This document shows, piece after piece, positions 20,100-31,685 of a stretch of 64,000 nucleotides of DNA. The position numbers and the translations under genes are program-made. The notes under the pieces were generated by a model. The model worked only from the letters and a program-made list of their open reading frames with translations, was not told the origin of the DNA and did not search any database. Each line of letters opens with the position of its first letter. Position 1 is the stretch's first letter. Source of the DNA: Cantharellus purpuraceus (lineage: Eukaryota; Basidiomycota; Agaricomycetes; Cantharellales; Hydnaceae); NCBI GenBank assembly GCA_025174535.1, contig JALBUN010000017.1, positions 124,001 through 188,000 of the forward strand, given 5' to 3'.

Positions 20100-20850
20100 G
20101 ATGGTGGACCATCCACAAAAGACTAGCCCATATCAGATCAGACCATCTTCAGCATCTCATATCCTACCAAATGGCCAGTGGAATTGATATCAAATCAAAC
20201 ACACCAATTCCAAATCCTTGTGAACCCTGTGTTGCAGCTAAACAACATTGTGACCCATTTTCAAAAGCAACAACTTATCAATCATCAAAGCCCTTACAGC
20301 TCATTGCATCAGATCTGCATGGACCTCTTCCAATTTCCACTGCTGCAGGACATAAGTATTGGATAGCACTCACAGATGATTGCATGCAATATAGGATGGT
20401 TCATCTACTAAGAATGAAAGATGAAGCCTTTGGTGCATTTCTAATCTATAAGGTGCTAGCAGAGAACCAGACCAGTGAAAAAATCAAATGATTCAGTGAT
20501 GACAAGGGTAGAGAATACATTAGGGAAAAGTGGGACAGATACTTCTTGGAACATGGTATGATCTATGAACACACAACTAAAGGCATACCCCAATAAAATG
20601 GTATAGCTGAGCACACAAATTGCACACTTGTTGAGGGAATAATAGCAATGCAGCAACAAGCATGGCTATCATTATCAACATGGAGGGATACCCTATGCCT
20701 ACTGACTCAATGCAACTCCCACATCAGTGCTGCCTAGGCCTACATGACCCCATATGAGGCTTGGCATGACAACAAACCAGACCTTGGCATGTTACATGTC
20801 TTTGTCGTGCCTATGTTCACACACAGAAAGACAGCTAGTCAGGACTCCAA
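20100..20850 (+). pseudogene. Ty1/Copia integrase remnant
   Basis: Plus-strand frames give PCEPCVAAKQHCDPF (zinc-binding HHCC end), LIASDLHGPLPISTAAG and KYWIALTDDC (core start), FSDDKGREYI (the DNG.E region, degraded) and MTPYEAWHDNKPDLGMLHVF. Several stops interrupt it. It differs in sequence from the Copia fragment at 10668-11880, so it is a separate element. Confidence 0.75.
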
Positions 20851-20994
20851 CCCCTCACACACAAATGCATATACCTGGGATTTGAAGATGGCTATAAGGG
20901 CTATACCTCAGGCACAGTTTGACACTATCTTGGCCACACATCCTTGGACAACTGATGTAGAAGCTCAAATGCCTATGTACACCTTGTTATGACT

Positions 20995-22148
20995 ATGTTC
21001 ATTAATTCCCAGATCCCCATGCACATGAAATCTATACTCCATATGGAAACTGCCACATCTCCATCAGTTCATCCAATCATTACCATTGCTCCTGCTCATC
21101 TGTCTCTGGTTCTGCTGATGCACTAGTATCACCATAGGAACCTGGACATCTGTCCCAGTCAGACTTGGACATACTCATGTAAGGCCATTGGCCTTAGAGA
21201 TCCATCACTGGAGTAATTATTATTAGATTTCAAATATGTATTTAAGTTGTACTACTGGGGACTTCATTCTCCAGTTCAAATATTGAATCATGTCTAGGTC
21301 CTAAGTCCAATCCTACCTACTTAAGTCATACTCCATCTCTGAAATCTCAGACACTAACATTAGTGCAGGTGCAGCACATAAGCTGAAGCCAAGTCCATCC
21401 TGACCCCAACTCTGACTCTGACTCTGCCAGGACTACAGTTATCTGTATACATTTTATCATTACTTACACAATGTGCAGCCTGATGTAGTACAGGTAATAC
21501 AGCAGTTGTCTATCAAACAACTGAGCTTGATGTAGTACAGATCTCAATACTGTGAACAATAACAAAGGCAAAGGCTTTATTCACATTCAGTATATTTGAT
21601 CTTGACATTCCCTATGAGAAACTAGTGCTTCCATTCACTGTTCTCCCAAGAATCCACAATCCTCCTGATAGGGTAAGTCTTCTTCAGCCATGATTAAACT
21701 TTTGCACAGGAATTTATCTAAACCACTCTTAAGGGGCAACAAGACATGGTCTTCCACTCCATCTTCACTGATGAAGGCAATCAGGACCGCAGATGATCAA
21801 CCAACCACATATACAGAGCTTTGCAGGATGCACGGTCGTGCAATAGACATCTCTTGATGTTTTGTCAGTATAAACCCTTTGTATAAGCTATCTTGTAGCC
21901 GCCATGGCATTGTTTTGTGCTTTTGCTCTTTGTGCTTCACTTTCATAGGTACTATACCTATACAACTTGCTAATTGCTTTCATCCTTGATCTATCGCAGT
22001 TTGATCCATCCAAGCCAGTTGATCATCAGCCTTGATCTGCATGCACCTTCATTTTGATTAGAAAGGGGAGGTTTCTACCAGAGCGAAGAGACAGCATGTA
22101 GCAGAGTTCATGCTCTGACGATCTGAATCAACGGTGCTTCAGGCACCT
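20995..22148. other. no gene recognised
   Basis: About 1.15 kb of moderately AT-rich DNA downstream of the Copia remains, with a short ctctgactctgact run near 21410. I see no open frame with family motifs and no LTR ends I can define. Confidence 0.5.
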
Positions 22149-23423
22149 TCAACGCATACGGTGGTTCATCATGGATGAAGTGGCGTCCCAAGGGAGGTGG
22201 TCATCGCCAATGTCGCAATGCATCATACAAGTGATCACAATCGACTCCAGGGTCGAGCACTGATGACGCGTGAGAGGGTGCTGCAGAAGAGACAAGATCA
22301 TAACTTTGGAGACGCATTGAACGGTAAACGAGATGTGAAATCCATGAGACGATAGTGTAAGGAGGTTGATAATGCGTGAAGGCATTATGAAATGGACGAT
22401 AGGCAAGGTCACAGCAATGGACAGTTTCAACCAAACTTGGAAGTGAAGACCTGGAGACCTCCGAATGGTGCCAACTAGTAAGTGCTGTGGACATTGGAAA
22501 GGCAACCTTCAAAACATCAAGAATACGCTCAACTCAAAATGAAATTCCTATTTATGCTCATCAGCATGCCTGTAGATACTGTACTCCATAAGCTCTTGAG
22601 TCGATTTTTAAAGTGCGTTCCGTCATGTGATGCACGACCATTCCTCCTTAAATGATCATACATTCGATGACAGTAGTCAGCGAAAGTCTCATGTTCTGCA
22701 CTTGCATTCTCCATTGCAGCTGGAAGGTCTAGACAAGACCAATATATTCGCTGCGTGTGACTCGGCTTGCTCAAGTCTGGGACCATGAGCTTGAGAAGCC
22801 TGGCACAACTTGACCTCATTGATCTGATTTCCGGAGCCAGGTTGCGCCACCGTTGAAAAGACATCGGCTCCCGAGGGGAGGGAATCAATAAGAAGCGAAA
22901 GGTGCGAAGACGTCATATTAAGCTCCTAGACGGCATTGACTTTGAGATATGAGAAGAGCATCAAGACTACCCACGTTGCGGATTTGCATGAAGTCATGTT
23001 TAAATTCTCCTGCAACAGGTGCCATCCAGAACTTGCGGAATATTTTAGTACCTTCTCCCTGTCCTTTTCAGCGTCGGATTTAGGGACACTAAGGGTGGGA
23101 GAATTGCGTCTGGAGGAGTGGGCGAGCGAGATGGGTGACGACCAAGTGTCTGAGTTGGAGGACTAAAATTTGTATGTTTTGTGGGTTCAATAGGTCGAGC
23201 AGAAGAGGTGGAAGATGAAGATGAAGGTGAAGATGAGGAAGACACATCCAAGTCTGAATCCGAGACGTCGCCATTGGTGGGTAGCATTGCGGGAGGTGGG
23301 ATAACGACACAGGGGAGATCCTCCCTCGGAATATGGAGGCGAAAACGACAACGACGAGGATACGTTTCGCCGTTTGCGCTTTCTGTTGCGCTTTTGTGCT
23401 TGTGACGCAATGGCAGGAGCCAT
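22149..23423 (-). CDS. possible multi-exon hypothetical gene
   Basis: Three minus-strand open stretches are candidates for exons. 23045-23410 encodes IPREDLPCVVIPPPAMLP then a Ser-rich acidic run. 22529-22916 has two overlapping frames. 22149-22512 contains LVETVHCCDLAYRPFHNAF. An ATG at 23423 would start a Lys/Arg-rich peptide (MAPAIASQAQKRNRKRKRRN). I could not find splice sites that join these confidently and do not recognise the product; it may be a pseudogene. Confidence 0.3.
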
Positions 23424-23599
23424 TGTGTGACCCAGCGCGTGACGACAAATTCGGGTTAGCCGTAGAGCCCAGCGTTCAGTCTGTGCTCCAGCTCATTGTC
23501 CACGTCGCTTAGTAGCAGAAACGGAGCAGGTCAACTTTTAAAGTCCCGCATCATCTATGGAATCCAACGGTGTTCTAGGTTTTTTCTCTCATCCTCCAG

Positions 23600-24205
23600 T
23601 GACCTCCACACGTCCATCGCCCAAGTCTTGCATCGGGTGGTGGCCGACTTGGTCGCGTGCTCGCTGCCTCTGCCTCACTCCCCGATATTCCCTGTGTTTT
23701 TCTTGATCCTTCACCCTCAACTCCTCCACCCCTGCTTACCACCCCCGTTTACACATGTTACTGATTCTTTCACCGCGCCTGACGCCATCTACTCATTTGC
23801 ATCCCAAGTGGATATCCTCGCCGTCTACATAGAACACGTCGACGCCGAGGTCCTGGATGATATCCAGGAAGTGACCGGCATACAAGTTCATCCAAGTCCA
23901 CAGACACTGCGTATTGTCCAAGATAAGTTTCAACTAAAGGAGCATCTTCGCGCTCGGAGTTTGCATATCATGGATGGGGGCCACAATTCAGCGTGCACTA
24001 CTAGCCCTCGGAGGCGGGCCATTATGGTAAAGTGGGTCTCACTGACGAAATCGCGCCACACCCGCATAACAGGGCCACTACACCATCAAAGCCTGTCACC
24101 CTTCACAATACGAGAACCATCTTCGTGTGAAATTCTCTCCCTCCCCTCGGCTCCACTGCTGTTGTCACCCCCACCGCAGCCATGCTGAACCTCATTGGGA
24201 CCTCC
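23600..24205 (+). pseudogene. ADE2: phosphoribosylaminoimidazole carboxylase (ADE2-type) remnant
   Basis: Pieces of fungal ADE2 occur in order but in shifting frames: GGGRLGRVLAASASLPDIP (nucleotide-binding N-terminus, about 23630), then VTDSFTAPDAIYSFASQVDI, IEHVDAEVLDDIQ and VHPSPQTLRIVQDKFQLKEH, a degraded KSR...RGHYTIK segment (about 24045-24085), and QYENHLR followed by LPLGSTA and AMLNLIGT near 24105-24200. The middle of the ATP-grasp domain and the whole C-terminal PurE-like mutase domain are missing, with several frameshifts. It is a decayed partial copy of a purine biosynthesis gene and abuts the rearranged DUF89 copy. The functional gene must lie elsewhere. Confidence 0.85.
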
Positions 24206-24216
24206 TCCTCCTCTAT

Positions 24217-25168
24217 AAGCCCATCCATCCATCAAAAAAAACGTAAAAAGATAAAGGGGAGGCATTTAAACCACCTCGCCGGCTCCGGGGAACAGCTGTC
24301 CGTATACCATCGTGTTGAGGAGCCAGTTCCAGTCCTTGCGCGTCACGTCGCTGACGAACCATGCAAAGCGCTTGCCATGGAAGTGGATCTGCATCGCCAG
24401 GCCGGATTGCATGAGGTAGTCCGCTGCCGGGAAGAAGGTGGGGGAGGTGCGAGTCCGTGAGTCTGTGTGTGTCAAATGCAAAGAAAACGTGGGGGCGCAC
24501 CAAAGACACAGTCGCAATACAGCTCAAACCCTGTGTTATCCAGCACAAAGTCAATCCGACCGCCTTTTACTTCCGAGATGGTGTTCCACAGCTGGGGGAG
24601 GTGGTTCCCGAGGATGCTGCGCAAAATGTAATATGAGGCGAGGGGTTGTCTGTTGGGGGGTGCACGTACTTTTTCTCGGTAGCGGCGAGGTGTTCACCGC
24701 CTGTACTTTGCAAGCTCTTGATCTGCTCCTCGCTCATATTGATGAGCAGACTCAGATCCGTCGAGTTTCCCCATAGACACACTTGCCATGCCATGTCAGA
24801 ACACGTTCACATTGAACGGCGCAACACCGCACCTTGCGCGAGCTCCAAAAACATGAGCCGCTCCCGCTCCCGACCGGCCTCCGTGTCGTCCGTGTGCACA
24901 AACGGCTCGACGAAGCGCGTGGAGAACTCAAACACGGCCTCGGAGGAGCGGGAGAAGGTGTCGCATTTTTGGCGAAAGAAAACGTCATAGTCCTAAGACA
25001 GGAAATCAGTAAATGGGTGGGGGGTGACGCGCATACATGGCAGGCGCACCTTCCAGTACCTACTGACGCTAAAACATTCGTGAAGACGACGATACTTGTA
25101 CGCTTCGGCAAAGAGCCATGGCGCGTTCATAAAGTCTTTGCCTGTTACACGGTCAGCGAACATGGTGT
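24217..25168 (-). pseudogene. DUF89 gene, duplicated internal segment
   Basis: About 950 bp closely match 34687-35632 of the intact DUF89 gene in the same orientation, including its introns. Encoded pieces include [40 protein letters not shown] and [10 protein letters not shown]. Both ends stop abruptly: the left end within an intron next to the ADE2 remnant, the right end inside the exon encoding [14 protein letters not shown]. The C-terminal exons are not next to it but at 27270-27860 on the opposite strand. It has no start or stop of its own. Confidence 0.85.
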
Positions 25169-25356
25169 ATGTTGATGGGTATTTCGGGAGGACACCCAGG
25201 CTTTGTATTCGTCACGGAATGGCACCTCGTGGTACCTAAAGCCAGGGGTTTGTCAGAGTATATATAAGAAGGGGGAATTTGACTGACTTTCACCAAGTGA
25301 TTTCTGCCCTTCACCTTTTCTTGTCTGAGCTACTCCCAACACTTGGTGCTTTTATC

Positions 25357-26730
25357 ATGCCTCCGTTCACTACCAATTTTGAAGAGTTTGACGCGCCCTG
25401 TTACGCGTCCGACGCGCCTAGCAGTTCGACAGACTTTGATTATCCGACATCCCTCGTATGCCATCCCCCCCGACGCGGCCCCTTCAACTTCCATGGCCGG
25501 TCTAGATGGCAGTTGCGTGAGCTCCAATGACTACCCCTTCTCCCAACCGCACCAACTAGAACCGTTTGACTCAAGTGAGTCAAAACCCTAGTACAGTGTC
25601 TAACATGAACAGCCTCCTCATCTTCAATATACAGCTTTCCCACAGCCATCTGACGTGTCGCAAGAGTCATTATATTCTACTTGCTCAAACCCTCAGTGTC
25701 AACAATGTCTGGAAACAGTATGGGCAGGCGCAGGAGTGCCATTGGAGGCCGTGGCGGGTGAAGGGTCGGAAAGTTTAAACCAACAACTAAGCCCAACCCG
25801 GCTCATGGCTACGCCCTTCCTCCCGCAAGTTCCACTGGCTACTCCCTCGGTTTCCCTGTCGACCATTCCTACCTCCGATACAGGGCTAGGGAGTAGCGTG
25901 ATACCCATGGACCCCTACTGGGAGGGAGGCCTTGCACATCCACGACTCTCCGAGGAGAATGAGTACAAGTGAGCCACCCCTCGTGTGCTTACACATTCGG
26001 CCATGCTGACGTTGCGAATTGCAAGTGATACGTATATATCCGAGGATTACTCGAGTCACCTCTCTGCGCTACCCATGCAACTCGGGTATTTAGCAGGGCA
26101 GATGGCTGTTGTAAACCAGGGAGGCGATGCGGCTGGCATCTTCGCTGGGGTTCTGAACCAGTGAGTGCATTGTAGAGTCATGGACGCAAGTTTTGACGGA
26201 TCGAGTTTGACAGACCACACGGAGCTCGGTACAGTTGCTTTAGAGCAGCTGGATGGATCATCCGCGGGGATCCCCAAATCCCGCCCGACGGCTGCAGCAT
26301 GGACTACAACCCCGTCACATTCCATCCTGGGGCCTTCAGTCCCGGCCCCTTCTACTCCGCATTTCAGTACACCGTCAGATATTATCCTAACTGCAGACCA
26401 CGAATGTAGCTATGTAGGCCCTGGCGGCAAGGCATGCCGGCGGAGTCTGGCATCGAGGAGTAGCAGGAATGCTGCAAGACACTGGCTCACCTGCCACGCA
26501 ATGAAGGAGCTCATCCGTGTTCGCGCAAAAAAGTTGGCCATGTCACGAGCAACAGTCATCAATTCCACGGCGAGGAAGTTGGTTGCAGAAGGATATCTGG
26601 GATTTGTCCACTGGAGACATGTGTGGACAAAGGAAGACCCGGTGCCGAATTCATGCGCGAAGATAGCCTGATTCGCCACATGGCAAAAACCCGAGGAGAC
26701 ACAAGGGGATTGCCATGTCAAGACGCGAAG
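25357..26730 (+). CDS. possible C2H2-like zinc-finger protein gene (multi-exon, maybe broken)
   Basis: A start at MPPFTTNFEEFDAPCY (25357) begins a Ser/Pro/Asp-rich N-terminal region that continues through several frames, as in a spliced gene. Near 26400 the sequence ECSYVGPGGKACRRSL then RHWLTCHAMKEL has Cys-Cys and His-His/Cys spacing. About 150 bp further another frame gives ICPLETCVDKGRPGAEFMR then DSLIRHMAKTRG, again finger-like. The layout fits an Agaricomycete C2H2-type regulator, but I could not join all exons and the two fingers are in different frames. It sits between the two scrambled pieces of the duplicated DUF89 gene. Confidence 0.4.
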
Positions 26731-26959
26731 CGAGCAGATGGGCTCACGCGAACATGGAGGTCCTCAGGATCTCGGACGAGTTCGGCAGTGTATACGAGGA
26801 GGCTGTTTCGAGGATATGGCACGGATACTGAGAGGACTGGAGAATTGATATGGAGCTCTGGTGTTCTTGAGGGGGTTTATATGGTCTGGCAGAACAAAGG
26901 GAGGGGAGGACAAAGGGATGTGAGTCACGTGATGAAGTGATGATCGGTCATGGCATATC

Positions 26960-27242
26960 GCCGTGAATGAATATAGTCGCCTTTGAAGTTTTTTTATAGA
27001 AAGACTATCCATTCAACTGGCATCGCCTGGTATGTGTTGATTGGACATCTCATAGTATTTTGTTGGCCCAGGGAAGTAAGCGCTAGTTTATTGACGAATG
27101 CAACGTGTTATAATTGCTCACGTCTAGATAGCAAGCTCTATTGAGGGAGATCTCAGTTATCAATTACAGAAGCGTGGTGTACAACTCGGATGATCTGAGA
27201 GGAAACACTGTGTCGCTCAGTATGTGCTGACAGTATCTCTAT
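26960..27242 (+). repeat. dispersed duplicate of 32622-32895
   Basis: Shares long near-identical stretches (tgaatgaatatagtcgcctt..., gcaacgtgttataattgctc..., ggatgatctgagaggaaac...) with 32622-32895. In both places it lies next to DUF89 gene sequence, so it marks a segmental duplication. No coding potential was seen. Confidence 0.75.
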
Positions 27243-27269
27243 GTCCGCATAATTATGTACGTCATCCAA

Positions 27270-27860
27270 CCTCGTGTTCTTCAAGGGCGACCTGAACCAC
27301 CGCAAGCTAGCATACGACTGCGCGGCGCCGAGCACAACGGCGTTCGAGGAGGCGATTGGGCCGATGGCGAGTCATGCGGGGGCGCCGAGGTTGCGTTCGA
27401 TGAGGACGATCAAGGTGGGTGGTTTGGTGCGGCTGACACCCCCACAACTGACACCTTTTTGGTGGATGATTGATGGCGGGGTGTGTTGCGTGTGATAGCT
27501 GATGATGGCTGATTGTCTTTTTTTTTCTTGTGTGTGTGGGGTAGTCGGATGTGGTGGTGGGTCTTCCGGACGAGTCGATTGCGGAACGCTTGGATCGAGA
27601 GGAACCCGGGTGGAAAATTAGTGGGAAATATGTGCGTTGTTGTCTCGCCTTAACTCTCCATGTCTCCCCTCTCCTGCCGTGGTGCCTGCCATCACCACCC
27701 GAACGCGCATTCGCCTCATCAAGCACCATTCATCATGCTTATTCACCATTCACCGCGCTGGCACTTTTTTTTCATGGATAAGCAGGCGGTGGTTCTCCTC
27801 TCCGAAGGGTCCGGCCCATGGAAAAAGTCCGTTTTGCGTGAATTTGTCCCGTCATTCCTA
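27270..27860 (+). pseudogene. DUF89 gene, duplicated C-terminal exons in inverted position
   Basis: The plus strand encodes [35 protein letters not shown], then [19 protein letters not shown] and AVVLLSEG. It corresponds to exons 8 (part), 9 and 10 of the intact gene at 33950-34414, introns included. Small changes in the last exon alter the C-terminal frame. It has no upstream exons on this strand; the middle exons of the same duplicate are at 24217-25168 on the other strand. Confidence 0.85.
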
Positions 27861-27865
27861 ACCCG

Positions 27866-28165
27866 TGTGTATCTCATATACCTACGCAATGCTTACCAAA
27901 ACTGTAAGCTTTGGGCCCTTTTACACGCCAGTGTCAAATCGTGTCGCCATCGTTTGTTGAGACCAAAGGGCGACGTCTACATCCGAGGATGCCTGGTCCG
28001 GGAAGTCGGCGATACCAAACATTTTGGTCCCGATCCGATCTAAATGAATCTCATTCCAAACAGCATGTATCTAATGTCTGCATGAGAAAGCATGCCAAAA
28101 CCGTACAATTTGGGCCCATTACACACTGGTGTCAAATCCTGTTGCCATGGTTTTTGGAGTGTGTG
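27866..28165 (+). repeat. diverged tandem duplication (~180 bp spacing)
   Basis: The block reading ccaaaactgtaagctttggg then cacgccagtgtcaaatcgtg (from about 27896) recurs in diverged form from about 28093. A gene origin was not recognised. Confidence 0.55.
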
Positions 28166-28482
28166 TTCAGGACGGCAGCCTCATAGCCCCCCATGACTTC
28201 AACACTGAGGCCTCATCCTGCCTCATGGCTGCCTGCAACTTCAGCACTTGGGGCCCCATGCCACCTTATGGCCCCCCATGACACATATTTCCTCTGTTCA
28301 ATCATTCATGTGCACATTAAATGTTTCAGCAGCAAATTCTCCTCTGGTGGGTGCAAATTTTGCAGCCTGCTGTTCACTGGTCACTATTCACTCTTCATAT
28401 AAAGTCTGTTCGCCATACTTGTCCTCATGCCAAACATTCCCCCAATGCCACTAGAAACCAAAGTCTCATACATTTGATAGTG

Positions 28483-28663
28483 ATGCCCAGTGGCCCCATT
28501 CATGTCTGTGTCTTGTTGATGCCCACACTCTGGGATAACCCTGTCTGGTGTCAGATTGTGCTAAGTCGAGTACCTGAATCAAATTATCCCACTCATGGTT
28601 TTTGGCCAGATGAGGATGATAAACTCCCAAGCAAGATCTCATGCAAAGACTCCAATGCAATCT
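28483..28663 (+). pseudogene. SNF2-family gene, N-terminal scrap
   Basis: MPSGPIHVCVLLMPTLWDNP, then HGFWPDEDDKLPSKI, aligns with residues 1-60 of the SNF2 protein encoded at 13403-17457 (MPSIPIYVRVLLLPNLWDNT, then HGFWPDDDAKLPKGI). It ends at a stop before the next LTR-like repeat and has no helicase motifs. It is a truncated paralogue fragment. Confidence 0.75.
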
Positions 28664-28672
28664 GATTATTGT

Positions 28673-29989
28673 TGGGGTATATGCAGTTCTAAACTACTTC
28701 AAATAAGGACTATTATTTAGTAGTTTAAAGGTATTTCAAATGTTCTATTAAATGTACTTATATTTCACATTTTTGTGTATTTGAGCCCACAAGTGTACAC
28801 AAGGGGTCAGTTGCTGATATAATCTGTCATTCAACTCCAACGAGCACAAGCATGTGAGCGAACGACACACACATTACATAATCATCAGAGTTCATGCACT
28901 TCAGCCAAAAGTTCTGACACCTTCCTGGACCTTCCACAAGGTTCCCCGGCCTTCTCTTTCCTTCCAGGGGCTTCCCTAAGCACCAGGAATGTTCTCTGAT
29001 TAGTTACATAAGCTAGATAGTCCATGTATATAAAAAGGGCTGCAACAGCAGTGCAATAAATAAGATCTTTTTTACCACACACACAGCAGTGTCTACTCAA
29101 GCATTGAGTAATCATCACATAAGCATCACGCTTATATCAGCTACTCTTAGTGTATATTAACTTTGATTGACTCTTGGAGAAGCCAGAAATTATTATATTA
29201 CAAGCACAGCAGGCGCTAATATTAATCAAACTCAGAGAAGAGGTTAATACAGAGTAACTGATTAGTAATTAACACACTACAAGCCCACTTGGAGCAGTAA
29301 CTTGAAGTGTATTAATTGTTATTCATTGATCAAGAACCTTACATGTGTAATTGAGACTCTGAGGTTAGTCAAATTATCACATATCGGGCTATTGGTTATA
29401 ATCAAGAATCTTGCACGTTTAATTGAGACTCTGAGGTTAGTCAGGTTAACACGTACTTTGCTATTGATCAGTTGGTTCAATTGTGGGCATTTCAATAAAT
29501 CAACAACACTGTCTATTAACTCACCTCTTTGAGACGAGATTAATATCCCTTGACTGTTGATTCTATCATGGATAAACACGTACAGTGAATACACTTGTTC
29601 AGAAGGAAGTGTTCAAGTGCATATCTATCTTTTTATGTGAAGGGATTATTGTTAGCTTTAATCCACTCAATCCACTCAACCTGTGGTACTAAGGCACTAG
29701 GTTACTTCCCCCTTTGAAGTATCTGAACCCTTGAATGCCTGTCAATCTTTGACTTTACATTGCATCAGCAGTAAAGCATGAACTACATGTGACAAGCATA
29801 AATCTCTATTGCTCCACTTCCTGTGGCAACATTGATTGTGATTGCTCACCGGAGTATAATTTCTTAATTGGGTTCTCCATTAAAATAGTTTCAAGCTTAT
29901 TGCTAGCCTTGAAAGGTCATACATCCTTGGGCTAAACTTAGATTGTGATTAACACCACAGTTTAGGTTGAAGTTCACGGTTCCAAAACA
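28673..29989 (+). repeat. LTR-like region
   Basis: Begins near TGTTGGGGTATATG and ends GGTTCCAAAACA, the same terminal motif as the solo LTR at 8688-9902. It has a TATA-like box (tatataaaaag near 29030) followed by AATAAATAAG. No coding frames. Boundaries are approximate and it may itself be composite. Confidence 0.45.
29329..29470 (+). repeat. two tandem copies of a ~71 bp unit
   Basis: atcaagaaccttacatgtg... (29329-29400) is followed by atcaagaatcttgcacgtt... (29401-29470), both containing aattgagactctgaggttag. Confidence 0.8.
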
Positions 29990-30164
29990 GTAACTGTACT
30001 TGATTGCACTTGAAGTAGTGATATTTCTGCTTTAAGCATGAGTGTAGTATCTGCCTCACATGACTATGAATCTACAGGGTGAGATTGTCTGTCAATAGTC
30101 CTGCCATTAGTGCTCTTGTTTAAGTTACTAGTGTGTACTGCCTTTGCAGAGCATTAGGATCTTG

Positions 30165-30730
30165 GATGCTTATTCAGAATCATGTCATTATACACTATTC
30201 TGATGTATATGAGATATACATCAGAATTTCAATGATACATAAAGCCAGGGAGTTACAATTTGGATATCTTAAAAGATTTCAGATGTGTGAAATTTTCATA
30301 AATATAAACATATATTCTATATTTTAATAAACTTTAAAAGATAAGACATTTGGTTGAGATGAACATAACTGTTTATATGAATATAACAGTGATGTATGTA
30401 TTAATATAATTGGTATTATATAGGTTATTTAGATATACAAATACCAGGTGGGGATTAAAGATAGTTCAAATCATGTTACAAGTATTGTATAAGAAAGAAT
30501 CAATGATATTTGGATGTTCCCTCAAGAGAGTTGCCACCACTAAATGGGGAAATAAAGAATTATTTTTGATAATTATGCCAAAATATCAATATATGATTTA
30601 ATCTAGTATATTGTGTAAAATTTGAGAGTCATGTTGAAATATGAAAATAAGTTTTAATTTAAGTGTGTTGTGTAAAATTTGAGGAAAATAGGTTGTATAT
30701 ACATATTTGTTGTATTTTTGAACAAGCATC
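30165..30730 (+). repeat. solitary 566 bp element, copy 3
   Basis: Homologous over its full length to the terminal direct repeats of the 100-7946 element. The ends read GATGCTTATTC and GAACAAGCATC, with C-to-T changes in both GACGC ends. It is flanked by TTG at 30162-30164 and 30731-30733. The empty site is visible near 9523 (gaagcttgaactcg). The hairpin arms are preserved. Confidence 0.85.
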
Positions 30731-30776
30731 TTGAACTTGTGTGAAGCAGTTGCTAGACTACTTCACACATTGCTAT

Positions 30777-31341
30777 GACGCTTGTTCGGAATCATGTCAG
30801 TATACAATATTCTGATGTATATATCATATACATCAGAATTTCAATGATACATAAAGCCAGGGAGTTACAATTTGGATATTTTAAAAGATTTTGGATGTGT
30901 GAAATTTTCATAAATATAAACATATATTCTATATTTTAATAAACTTTAAAAGATGAGATATTTGGTTGAGATGAACATAATCATTTACATGGATATAATA
31001 GGAATGTATGTATTAATATAATTGGTATTATATAGGGTATTTAGATATACAAATACCAGGTGGGGATTAAAGATAGTTCAAATTATGTTACAAGTATTGT
31101 ATAAGAAAGAATCAATGATATTTGGATGTTCCCTCAAGAGAGTTGCCACCACTAAATGGGGAAAAAACAGTTATTTTTGAGAATTATGCCAAAATATCAC
31201 AATATGTTTTAATCTAGTATATTGTGTAAAATTTGAGAATCATGTTGAAATATGAAAATAAGTTTTAATCTAAGTGTGTTGTGTAAAATTTGAGGAAAAT
31301 AGGTTGTATATATGTATTTGTTGTATTTCTGAACAAGCGTC
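30777..31341 (+). repeat. solitary 566 bp element, copy 4
   Basis: 565 bp from GACGCTTGTTCGG to GAACAAGCGTC, flanked by TAT at 30774-30776 and 31342-31344. The empty site corresponds to cattgctgttacccg near 9565. The hairpin arms are intact while the loop differs (atc instead of gag). Confidence 0.85.
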
Positions 31342-31685
31342 TATTACCTGCTTCAGAGTGCCACTGGTTGGACGATTGGATTCATCCACCTACTTCCTTT
31401 AGCCTCTAAGTGCATTCCCCTCTTTTTGGAATATCCGGACCCCTAAGCGTCCATGAACTCTAGACTCTGGAAGTCTTATTCATTTCTTGCTGCTAAGAAA
31501 TGTATTACTTTTCTGCATATAGTCTGCATTGACCAATACAAGGGATTGTAACCAAAGTACAAATGTTAAATTGTTTCTAGAGTTGTGCTGCAGCAGGATT
31601 TAATATTCTTCTTAGTTGTTCATTCACAGAATTGTGGTGATTTAGAGTTTTCCCTAACACCATAATTTTGTGGGTTACAAAACAG

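Larger units (their letters stand above)
29990..31685 (+). repeat. second copy of the LTR 3' segment, interrupted by two 566 bp elements
   Basis: The sequence from gtaactgtacttgattgcac to gggttacaaaaca matches 9346-9902 with scattered transitions, once the two insertions at 30165-30730 and 30777-31341 and their 3 bp duplications are removed. The uninterrupted copy therefore supplies the empty target sites of both insertions. Confidence 0.85.
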
